NCBI GenBank assembly: GCA_025353235.1
Contig: JANXQZ010000821.1
Location: forward strand, 1 to 8,857
Direction of reading: 5' to 3'
DNA: 8,857 nt
Source of the DNA: Bryobacterales bacterium
GTDB taxonomy: Bacteria > Acidobacteriota > Terriglobia > Bryobacterales > Bryobacteraceae
In this document: positions 1 to 6,460 of the stretch, piece by piece
Position numbering within the stretch: the stretch's first letter is position 1
How the letters are laid out: the number at the start of each line of letters is the position of its first letter
Position numbers and translations under genes: made by a program
The notes under the pieces: generated by a model
What the model saw: only the letters and a program-made list of their open reading frames with translations
Databases searched by the model: none
What the model was told of the DNA's origin: nothing

Positions 1-1
1 G

Positions 2-532
2 ACGCGCTGGATCAGCGACGGCTATGACCTTGTTCCGCTGCTGGAAGATTCCCGGCTGCGCAGCCTCTCCTTCGCACTCGGACTCAGCGCCATCGCAGCG
101 GTGTTGAGCATGGTGTTCCTGCTGTTCAAAGGCTTCGCAAAATGGCGCTATTGGGTTCTTATCCTGGGCGCCCGAGTGTTCTTCGTAGTTCTATCCATGG
201 CCCTTTTGCGAATCAGCCTTTACCCTTTGGGTCCAGTCGGGCAGTTGACGTATTCCCTATTCGTTTTTTGGATATTCCTGCTGGCATGTTCCGGTGCAGC
301 CTGCCTGCTGGTGATCGACCACCGGGGCCGGTGTCCGGTGTGCGTCGCGAGACTGCGCAAGCCAGTGCCGATCGGCTCCTGGTCCAGCCAAGTTTTGGAT
401 CAGCCTGCTACCGAGTATTTGTGTCCTTCCGGCCATGGAACGCTGTATATCGCGGAGACCGGCAACGCTCCTGACTGCTGGACGGTGCTCGACGAATCAT
501 GGCAGGAGTTTTTCGTGCATAATGCTCGATAG
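2..532 (+). CDS. 3' part of a membrane protein with a C-terminal zinc-ribbon-like cysteine motif (5' end outside window)
   Basis: The frame is open from base 2 to the TAG at 530-532, giving 176 residues of a protein that begins before the window. A GTG at 101 could serve as a start, but the open frame ahead of it continues the same protein style. Three hydrophobic stretches are visible, at about residues 24-42, 48-68 and 76-102 of the visible part, followed by a soluble tail. The tail has a CPVC pair and, about 35 residues later, a CPSGHG motif. That spacing suits a small zinc ribbon, with two Cys from the first knuckle and Cys/His from the second. It then ends in an acidic, Trp-rich stretch (WTVLDESWQEFF). 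I do not recognise a named family. The pattern resembles hypothetical acidobacterial membrane proteins, and no function can be assigned. It converges with the NUDIX gene, with 21 bases between the stops. Confidence 0.75.
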   Translation, partial: TRWISDGYDLVPLLEDSRLRSLSFALGLSAIAAVLSMVFLLFKGFAKWRYWVLILGARVFFVVLSMALLRISLYPLGPVGQLTYSLFVFWIFLLACSGAACLLVIDHRGRCPVCVARLRKPVPIGSWSSQVLDQPATEYLCPSGHGTLYIAETGNAPDCWTVLDESWQEFFVHNAR

Positions 533-553
533 CTCGGCAGGAGACGGAAGCTT

Positions 554-1084
554 TTAGCGGATTGCCTGCAGCTTGAGGATAGCCGCCACGGATGCTCCTT
601 CGCGAATCTCTCCGTTCAAAACAGCCTGGACCGCTGCCTCGAGAGCCACCCAGCGTATTTCCAGCCGCTCCTCGGGATCCGGCGTGCTAGCGAGTTTCTT
701 AAGCTCGGTCGCGAGATAGATCCATTGGGTGTCCGTCGTCACTCCGATGCACGCTTCGATGGTCCCTAAGAACTTCCAGTTCGCGGCCTCCACGCCGGTT
801 TCTTCGCGAAGCTCGCGCGCAGCAACAGCCTGCATGTCCGTTTCGCCTGTATGCGCTCCACCTAAGGGCAATTCCCAGCTATACTTCTCTCGGGTATAGC
901 GCCATTGCCCCACCAAGACGATTCGGCCCTCTTCGTCGAGCGCCAGGACAACCACGGAAGGCGGAATCTCGATCACGCCGTAGATCCCGGGAGTGCCGTC
1001 GGGCCGAATTACCCGATCCTCGCGCACTCGAATCCAAGCGTTCTCGTAGATCGCTCGCGAGTCGAGCAGCTTCCAGGGATTCAT
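554..1084 (-). CDS. NUDIX hydrolase, ADP-sugar pyrophosphatase-like
   Basis: This 176-residue protein begins MNPWKLLDS. NUDIX enzymes cleave a nucleoside diphosphate linked to another group, using divalent metals bound by the NUDIX box. The box lies at about residues 90-113 and has an intact REL-REE-TGV core. The conserved Glu after the leading glycines sits one residue further from the Arg than in the consensus G-x5-E-x7-RE. The preceding strands (VVVLALDEEGRIVLVGQWRY) and the ELPLGG lead-in resemble ADP-ribose/ADP-sugar pyrophosphatases, so a sugar nucleotide or ADP-ribose is a reasonable guess but not shown. The frame stays open upstream to 1258, but that extension lies antisense-free inside the esterase coding sequence in another frame and has no NUDIX similarity, so the ATG at 1084 was chosen. 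It starts 5 bases after the esterase stop with no Shine-Dalgarno, so it is probably co-transcribed and translationally coupled to the esterase. Confidence 0.9.
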   Translation of the reverse strand: MNPWKLLDSRAIYENAWIRVREDRVIRPDGTPGIYGVIEIPPSVVVLALDEEGRIVLVGQWRYTREKYSWELPLGGAHTGETDMQAVAARELREETGVEAANWKFLGTIEACIGVTTDTQWIYLATELKKLASTPDPEERLEIRWVALEAAVQAVLNGEIREGASVAAILKLQAIR

Positions 1085-1089
1085 CGGAG

Positions 1090-2259
1090 CTACTGGAACA
1101 AGAGCGGGGCGAACTCGTCCAAGTAATCGCGCCAGTTCAACCACGTGTGTCCGCCGGCACTCTCCAGGTACACCGGCTTGAAACCATGGCTCTTCAGCAA
1201 ATCCACCGTGCCTAATGTGGTCTTCAGGAGGAAGTCGTCTTTGCCAGTGCTGAACCACACCAGCTTGAGGCCCTTCTTGAAATTAGCATCGTCCAAAGCG
1301 GCAATGTTCCGCTGTTCCCAGCTTGGGCCCGTCGGCGGAGGCTGCGCAGGGGGCGCGTCGGCTCCGGGTCTTCGGAGCGCGCCGAATTCTCCAATCAGAC
1401 CCGAACTGAACACTCCGATATAGGCGAATTTGTCCAAATGCGGCATGGCAATGTTGAGCGTCTGGTTGCCACCCATGGAGAGTCCGGCAATTGCACGATT
1501 CGAGCGATCGGTGAGCACGCGATAGTGCTGCTCAACGTAGGGCATGATGTCGCTATGGAAGTCCTGCACAAACTCGTCGGCCACACCAGGGAGTCTGGAA
1601 TTGTCCATTCGAGTGTGTCCCGCTGGCATAACGACCACCATAGGCTTCGCCTTCTTAGCTGCAATCAGATTGTCGAGAATGAATCCGGCTCGGCCGACCG
1701 ACGTCCAGGCTTCATCGGAGTCGCCTGCCCCGTGGAGCAAATAGAAGACGGGGTATTTCGAAGTGCTGGTTTCATATCCAGGAGGAGTGTAGACGTGCAT
1801 GCGTCGAAACTTCCCCAGGGCCTTAGAGGAGTAAGTGACGGAAGCGACGGCCCCGTGGGGAACGTCCTTGGTGTCTTCGAAGTCCGAACCAGGCACGTAC
1901 ACGAGACTCCAAACGTTGGAGTTCGATTCGCTGATGGACGGGTTTCGAGGATCGATTACCGTTACGCCGTTGACGTTGAAAGTATAGCGGTACGCGCCTG
2001 GATCCACTGGACCGAGAGTCGCCTCCCAAACGCCCTTCTCGCCTTTCGTCAAGGGGGTGCCCGATCCGTTGCCGGGAATATCGCCGCCGCTAAGCTTGAC
2101 GGTTTCCGCCTGAGGCGCAAGAATGCGAAACACGATGTGCCGGTCGGTTTGGACCTCCGGCGAAGTCACTTGGGGACGCGGGGCTGGCGCTTGGGCGAAG
2201 GCCAACGCGGCGATCGCGAAAGATGCAGCGGAGATCGTTGTTAATCGATTAGATTTCAT
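1090..2259 (-). CDS. Exported CE1/esterase-D-type carbohydrate esterase with N-terminal CBM48-like domain
   Basis: This is a 389-residue exported alpha/beta hydrolase. A signal peptide covers about residues 1-22, with cleavage likely near ALAFA/QAP. Residues about 33-125 form an immunoglobulin-like early-set domain of the CBM48 kind (FRILAPQAETVKLSGG, then GVWEATLGPVDPGAYRYTFNVNG). The esterase domain runs from about 140 to 389. The oxyanion region HGAG is at 176-179, the nucleophile elbow GLSMG is at 259-263 with Ser261, the acid is Asp341 or Asp342 in STGKDDF, and the base is His371 in GGHTW. This architecture is known from feruloyl and acetyl-xylan esterases and from enterochelin-esterase relatives. 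Release of ester groups from plant or envelope polysaccharide is the likely role, but the substrate is not determined. A proline-rich insert lies at about 297-313. The gene starts 32 bases after the sugar transferase stop and ends 5 bases before the NUDIX gene. No Shine-Dalgarno precedes the ATG. Confidence 0.9.
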   Translation of the reverse strand: MKSNRLTTISAASFAIAALAFAQAPAPRPQVTSPEVQTDRHIVFRILAPQAETVKLSGGDIPGNGSGTPLTKGEKGVWEATLGPVDPGAYRYTFNVNGVTVIDPRNPSISESNSNVWSLVYVPGSDFEDTKDVPHGAVASVTYSSKALGKFRRMHVYTPPGYETSTSKYPVFYLLHGAGDSDEAWTSVGRAGFILDNLIAAKKAKPMVVVMPAGHTRMDNSRLPGVADEFVQDFHSDIMPYVEQHYRVLTDRSNRAIAGLSMGGNQTLNIAMPHLDKFAYIGVFSSGLIGEFGALRRPGADAPPAQPPPTGPSWEQRNIAALDDANFKKGLKLVWFSTGKDDFLLKTTLGTVDLLKSHGFKPVYLESAGGHTWLNWRDYLDEFAPLLFQ

Positions 2260-2267
2260 CGCAGTTC

Positions 2268-2295
2268 ATCGTATCATCAACGAACCTGCGATCAA
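2268..2295 (-). promoter_or_regulatory. Candidate promoter of the esterase gene, giving a leaderless mRNA
   Basis: Read on the minus strand, TTGATC (2295-2290) is followed by a 16-base spacer and TACGAT (2273-2268). The TACGAT is directly preceded by TGA, an extended -10 arrangement. Each hexamer matches 4 of 6 consensus positions. Initiation about 7 bases after the -10 box would fall near 2261, one to three bases before the ATG at 2259. The -35 overlaps the stop codon of the sugar transferase. This is a sequence-pattern inference only, and read-through from the upstream gene is equally possible. Confidence 0.35.
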
Positions 2296-3722
2296 TAGGC
2301 GCCCTTGCCGAATAAGACGACTGAAAACGTTCGAAAGAGAATGCAAAGATCCAGCCAGACCGACCAGTTGCGAGCGTAGAACGAATCCAGGCTCACGCGC
2401 TCTTCATAGGTGGTGTCGCTCCGTCCGGAAACCTGCCAAAGACCCGTGATTCCGCCCCGAACGCGCGTATAGAGGTCGAAGTTATTCCCGTAATGGCGAA
2501 TTTCGTTGTCCACAATCGGACGCGGCCCAACGAAACTCATCTCGCCCTGCAGAACGTTCCAAATCTGGGCCAGTTCGTCCATGCTGGTTTTCCGCAGGAG
2601 CTTTCCAATGCGCGTCACACGCGGGTCGTTTTTCAGCTTTTGGGTCCGCTCCCACTCCAGACGCGCATCGGGATTAGCCGACAGATGGCTCTCCAGCATC
2701 TCCTTGGAATTGGTGACCATGGACCGGAATTTCCAGGCCTGAAACGGCTTGCCTTTGAGTCCGATCCGCCGCTGGCTGTAGAAGATCGGGCCAGGCGAAT
2801 CCAGCTTGCTCAAGATGGCCAGCAGCAGGCAGAGCGGGCCGGCAAACAAGCCGAATACCAGAGCGAGGCAGATATCGAGCGCACGCTTGAGCCGGTCATG
2901 AATGCGATGCTGACTTACTTCCAAACCAAGCATTCCGCCTATGTTCTTCGAACTCACCCATAGGCTGGACATTCCCGTCAGCTCTGGAATCACGAGTATG
3001 TGCGAAAAGCTGGAGCGATGCCGATCAATCAGCGCATTCAGATTCGCGGTGGGTAAATCCTGCGCGACAAAGACCCCGTAGGCCCGGCTTTTGGCGGGCA
3101 TCAAGATGGGGGCTTGGCTGAAATCCCGGAAGACCGGGACCCCGTTGACCTGAGACCGACGGCAGGTTGCATCGATGAGAGCGATGGGCTTCAAACTGAT
3201 GGTTGGGTCGTCGGTCATGGTCTTGACCATTTGTTCCGCTGCTTTGCCGGAACCGAAGACGACCGCAGGGAAGCCCCACCAGCTTCTGGATGCAAAGAGC
3301 TGCCGCGTGCAGGCCCGCATCAGCGGAAAGAGAACGACGCTGATCCCGAGCGCTAGAAAAAGAGTCCAAGTGAATTGCTGCTGCGCGTTGCGGAGAGACA
3401 TCGTGACAGCCCCGAGCAGCAGGAAGAGCACAACAGACGCAGTGGTGCCGCGGCGGAGCTCCTCAGGCGGGCTGAGCGCCACAATGGAATATAGCCCGAT
3501 AGAGGCGTAGACGATGAGGAAGACAAAAAGCAGAGGCCAGAGGCGCAGATAACTGTCCAAGTGGAGATCGCGGTGGATAAGAGCCTTGGCGAGAATGCCA
3601 AGGCCTACGGACGTGAGCAACGAAAGACTATCTGTAAGAATCAGGCAGAGAACGGTCGCAACGGGGCGGTTGAAAACTTCGATCCCCCGAAGGGCCGGAA
3701 TTGGACTGGTAATGGTCGCCAT
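2292..3722 (-). CDS. WbaP-type polyprenyl-phosphate sugar-1-phosphate transferase (exopolysaccharide/O-antigen initiation)
   Basis: This 476-residue inner-membrane protein is predicted to transfer a sugar-1-phosphate, typically from UDP-galactose or UDP-glucose, to undecaprenyl phosphate, the first step in building a lipid-linked glycan. Four N-terminal membrane segments lie at about 21-46, 61-82, 95-110 and 119-136. A Rossmann-like CoA-binding domain follows, with the FGSGKAAE turn at 156-163. The C-terminal bacterial sugar transferase domain starts with the re-entrant helix RALDICLALVFGL from about 280. It contains SPGPIFYSQRRIG (309-321), KFRSM (331-335), the catalytic dyad Asp382-Glu383 in MDELAQIWN, FVGPRP (397-402) and RGGITGLWQVSGR (422-434). 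It ends in the LFGKGAY tail typical of WbaP, and the length equals that of classical WbaP. The ATG at 3722 is the first start in frame. There is no Shine-Dalgarno, and the nearest upstream gene ends 128 bases away. No glycan polymerase or exporter genes are alongside, so it is an isolated initiator here. The exact sugar is unknown. Confidence 0.93.
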   Translation of the reverse strand: MATITSPIPALRGIEVFNRPVATVLCLILTDSLSLLTSVGLGILAKALIHRDLHLDSYLRLWPLLFVFLIVYASIGLYSIVALSPPEELRRGTTASVVLFLLLGAVTMSLRNAQQQFTWTLFLALGISVVLFPLMRACTRQLFASRSWWGFPAVVFGSGKAAEQMVKTMTDDPTISLKPIALIDATCRRSQVNGVPVFRDFSQAPILMPAKSRAYGVFVAQDLPTANLNALIDRHRSSFSHILVIPELTGMSSLWVSSKNIGGMLGLEVSQHRIHDRLKRALDICLALVFGLFAGPLCLLLAILSKLDSPGPIFYSQRRIGLKGKPFQAWKFRSMVTNSKEMLESHLSANPDARLEWERTQKLKNDPRVTRIGKLLRKTSMDELAQIWNVLQGEMSFVGPRPIVDNEIRHYGNNFDLYTRVRGGITGLWQVSGRSDTTYEERVSLDSFYARNWSVWLDLCILFRTFSVVLFGKGAY

Positions 3723-3850
3723 CGAACAAGCGCGTTCCGAATAGCGGAAGGGCTAAGTCGAAGGTACGGCGAAACTCTGAAAGCGCCAATGGACATCCAG
3801 TACTGGACAAGTGCAAAACGTAATGACGCGCGTGGACTAGCTGCGGAACG
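3723..3850. other. Intergenic spacer between M14 peptidase and sugar transferase, with a 12-bp palindrome
   Basis: These 128 bases are the longest spacer among the five minus-strand genes, so they probably carry the transferase promoter. The perfect palindrome TCCAGTACTGGA at 3796-3807 lies 74 bases upstream of the start, and GGACA occurs on both sides of its left half (3791-3795 and 3805-3809). A weak minus-strand pair TTGGCG/TACCTT with a 17-base spacer is present between the palindrome and the gene, but it is not convincing. No hairpin followed by a T-run was found, so no terminator can be placed after the peptidase gene. No small gene was recognised. Confidence 0.5.
3796..3807. repeat. 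12-bp perfect palindrome, possible operator
   Basis: TCCAGTACTGGA reads the same on both strands and sits in the spacer upstream of the sugar transferase gene. Its size and two-fold symmetry fit a dimeric regulator site. It has no T-tract, so it is unlikely to be a terminator. There is only one copy in the window, so its role is a guess. Confidence 0.35.
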
Positions 3851-6451
3851 CTATAGCCCCTCTACCGCCGAGTAGTGCAGCGAATTGAACAACAACTTGA
3901 AAGTTCCATGCGGCTGAGCCCTATTTTGGACTGCAAAACCCAGGAGGATCACATGTCCTTTGCCGTAGTCCACCTGCGCCGCCGCGATGCGGTCGTTTAA
4001 ATACTCTTCCCCGCCGATCCAGCCGCTCTCCAGTATTCCGCTGGAGGGATAGCGCGCAATCACACGCACCTTGGCTTCGTTCATGGCTGGCGCGAGGTCG
4101 AACGCGACGTTGTTGTAGAATACCGCCGAGGCCTTTTCCGGCATGCCGAACCCGGACGGAGTCTTGTTATCCACGTATACCTTCAGGATGGATCCTGGAC
4201 ACGAGAACTGATCCGGCTTCAGTCCTTTCAGCGCGTTTTTCAGCGGCAGAGGGAACTCTTCTACGGGCACTAGCCCGGAGGTGCCGAGGGCGATCAGGCT
4301 GCCGCCATCGATCACGAACTGCTTCAGCGCCGCCACGCCTTCGTCCCCGATTCCGCCGCGATCCTCAGGCCGGATCCATTCTTCCGTCGCGCCCTTGATC
4401 AACTGATCCTTGGGCTGATTCGCGAGCAGAACCGCATCGAATCTTTCGCGCAATTTCCCCTTGCGAATTTCGTCGGCGCGCAGGCGCGTGTAGGGAAATT
4501 CATAGCGCTCCAGCAGCCAGCGCGTCCAGCCTTCGTCCATCACGCCCTGGGGAGGATAATAGAGAGCAATGCGCGGAGCATGCACCTGGTGGGCTCCGAC
4601 GCGCAGAGCCGCGAGACCCTTCACATCCACTCCAAGAGTTTTCGCCAGCTCCTTCACTTGAGGTCCCAGGTCCTGGCGCGAGCGCGCCACGATGCCACCA
4701 TCGGCCGTCCAGCTCACTACCGCCCCAGCCTTCAGCAGCCGGTTCGTCGCGATCACAGAGTTATTCGAGTTGTGCGAAATTTCGTAAGCGATCGGAGAAG
4801 CGCCCGGCTCGAACCGTCCTTCGGGAACGGCAAAGCTCGTCATTCTCTCCAGCTTGGCGGTGAACGGTTTCGCTACCTCTACCGACTCAACGCCCATCAT
4901 GAGCGGAAGAGTCCAGCCGGTAACATCGTAGGGCCGCTGCACGGGACCACCCGGATATTGCCGCTGCACGGGATAGGTCTGCTTCTCCAGAAGATCCTTC
5001 ACGAAAGGCCGGAAAGATTGCGCCATGAGTACCACGTAGCTGCCCGCCGGGTACGAGATGCCGCCTGCCTGAAACGACTCCGAGGCCTTGTGTACTTCCC
5101 CGCCCTGCTCATCCAACAGCCGAACCAGCTGGGCGGCGGAAGCCGGATCATGCTGATTGCCCGGCAGCACATAAGCGTAAGGCCCTTCTGTCTTGCCTAG
5201 TTCGATCTGCTTCCGATTCAATCGATAGAAGTTGCGCTGCACCAGAATACGCTCGTTCGCCACCGAATCGAGCAAGGCGAACGTGGCCGTGAGTTCGTAG
5301 TCCACGATGTTTCTCAGCGACCAAGGACCGCCCAGCCACGGTCGCGGATAACTATTCCTGGGAGTGATGTCGCGCGGTGCCGCGAGTTGCTTGCGCGGGT
5401 CGATGCGCCGCATCTGTTCAAACGTCAATTCGGGCGCAGTGCCAACATCGCCGTATTTCGCCTTCGCCTGATCGGTGGGGCTGGCCACGTTCACGCTTGC
5501 CACTTCCGTGAGCAATCCGATCGCATTGTGCCACCAAACCTGCATCATGAAACCGCCTTGCCACCAGCTTGTGTACTGCGTATCGTTGATGATTCCGGTG
5601 TAGCCCTTAGCATGCAGCGCCGAACCCATGGCGTAGCCGAAGAGCCCATTCAGTTCCCAGATGGTCGGGTCCACGTTCATGTTGATTGGGTTCATGAACG
5701 GGGGCACGAATATGCGCGGCCCGTTGCTGCCCATCTGGTGCTCGTCCAGGTAGACTACCGGGAACCACTCCTTAAACGCGAGCTTGTTGAAATACTGGCT
5801 TTCGGCCTGCGTATTCATAAATGCGTCGCGATTGTTATCGTGACCGGCGTATTTGTGATACAGGTCGGGAAGCGGGCTTGACTCCCACGGGGTTCCCGCA
5901 TGCTGCATATACCAATCGCTGATGAGTATTTGTCCGTCCGGGTTGAACGAGGGCACCAGCACTAAAATGACGTTGTCGAGAACGTGCTTGATCTCGGGCG
6001 ACTCGTCAGTCGCAAGCCGATAAACCAGCTCGGGCGCCATCTGCGTGGATCCAATTTCACTGCCATGAATATTGCACGTGATGAACAAGACTGCCTTGTT
6101 CCCGGCGATGACCTTCTCCGCGTCAGCTTCTTCCAGATCGCGCGGATAGGCTAGCCGCTTTTGGTTCGCCTTGTAACGAGCCAAGTCGGCTATGGCCTCT
6201 GGCGAACTGATGGTGACCGTGATGAATGGGTTACCCATCGACGTCTTGCCGTCCTCTTCGAAATGAACTCGGGGCGAAGAGGCGGCGGCCAGCTTCATGT
6301 ACTCGACGATCTTGTCCCAGCGCAGGAGCTTCTTGTCGGTCCCCATGCGGAAGCCGGCGAACTGCTCAGGAGTGGGGAGCGTGGCAGCAATGCTGAAAGA
6401 AGCGGTCAGCAGCAGGAGGGGCGCAAGTGTTCGGAACGGTCTGAAAAGCAT
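3851..6451 (-). CDS. Exported M14-family zinc carboxypeptidase with C-terminal amidotransferase-like domain
   Basis: This is an 866-residue exported metallopeptidase. The signal peptide spans about residues 1-23 (RPFRTLAPLLLLTASFSIAA). The M14 domain covers about 28-345. The zinc site is His129 and Glu132 in the HGSE motif, with His238 in YLDEHQMG as third ligand. The NPDG motif is at 170-173, the substrate-binding Asn-Arg pair is in DNNRD (205-209), and the catalytic Glu is Glu316 in LLTEVAS. A middle region of about 420-620 has no recognised domain. Residues of about 625-845 look like a class-I glutamine-amidotransferase/ThuA-like Rossmann fold (PRIALYYP, FDAVLLANQP, LKQFVIDGGSLIALG, KGHVILLGF). 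No Cys nucleophile is apparent there, so this part is probably structural or ligand-binding. It likely removes C-terminal residues from peptides in the periplasm or outside the cell; specificity is unknown. It starts 9 bases after the GT-C gene stop, with no Shine-Dalgarno, so the two may be co-transcribed. Confidence 0.93.
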   Translation of the reverse strand: MLFRPFRTLAPLLLLTASFSIAATLPTPEQFAGFRMGTDKKLLRWDKIVEYMKLAAASSPRVHFEEDGKTSMGNPFITVTISSPEAIADLARYKANQKRLAYPRDLEEADAEKVIAGNKAVLFITCNIHGSEIGSTQMAPELVYRLATDESPEIKHVLDNVILVLVPSFNPDGQILISDWYMQHAGTPWESSPLPDLYHKYAGHDNNRDAFMNTQAESQYFNKLAFKEWFPVVYLDEHQMGSNGPRIFVPPFMNPINMNVDPTIWELNGLFGYAMGSALHAKGYTGIINDTQYTSWWQGGFMMQVWWHNAIGLLTEVASVNVASPTDQAKAKYGDVGTAPELTFEQMRRIDPRKQLAAPRDITPRNSYPRPWLGGPWSLRNIVDYELTATFALLDSVANERILVQRNFYRLNRKQIELGKTEGPYAYVLPGNQHDPASAAQLVRLLDEQGGEVHKASESFQAGGISYPAGSYVVLMAQSFRPFVKDLLEKQTYPVQRQYPGGPVQRPYDVTGWTLPLMMGVESVEVAKPFTAKLERMTSFAVPEGRFEPGASPIAYEISHNSNNSVIATNRLLKAGAVVSWTADGGIVARSRQDLGPQVKELAKTLGVDVKGLAALRVGAHQVHAPRIALYYPPQGVMDEGWTRWLLERYEFPYTRLRADEIRKGKLRERFDAVLLANQPKDQLIKGATEEWIRPEDRGGIGDEGVAALKQFVIDGGSLIALGTSGLVPVEEFPLPLKNALKGLKPDQFSCPGSILKVYVDNKTPSGFGMPEKASAVFYNNVAFDLAPAMNEAKVRVIARYPSSGILESGWIGGEEYLNDRIAAAQVDYGKGHVILLGFAVQNRAQPHGTFKLLFNSLHYSAVEGL

Positions 6452-6460
6452 GGTAGGACG

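Noticed and set aside
533..553. Convergent terminator between the membrane protein and NUDIX genes
   Set aside because: The 21 bases contain only short direct repeats (GCTCG) near the stop and no inverted repeat with a T-run.
1085..1258. Upstream extension of the NUDIX frame by 58 codons
   Set aside because: The extension overlaps the 3' end of the esterase gene and shows no NUDIX-family N-terminal sequence. The ATG at 1084 gives a normal family length.
1438..2244. 268-codon open frame on the + strand, antisense to the esterase
   Set aside because: It lies wholly opposite a clear esterase with a signal peptide and catalytic triad. The predicted protein is Val/Arg/His-rich with no domain, as expected for a shadow frame in GC-rich DNA.
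4580..5200. 206-codon open frame on the + strand inside the M14 gene
   Set aside because: It is antisense to conserved coding sequence. The His/Arg/Leu-rich composition without motifs is typical of a shadow frame.
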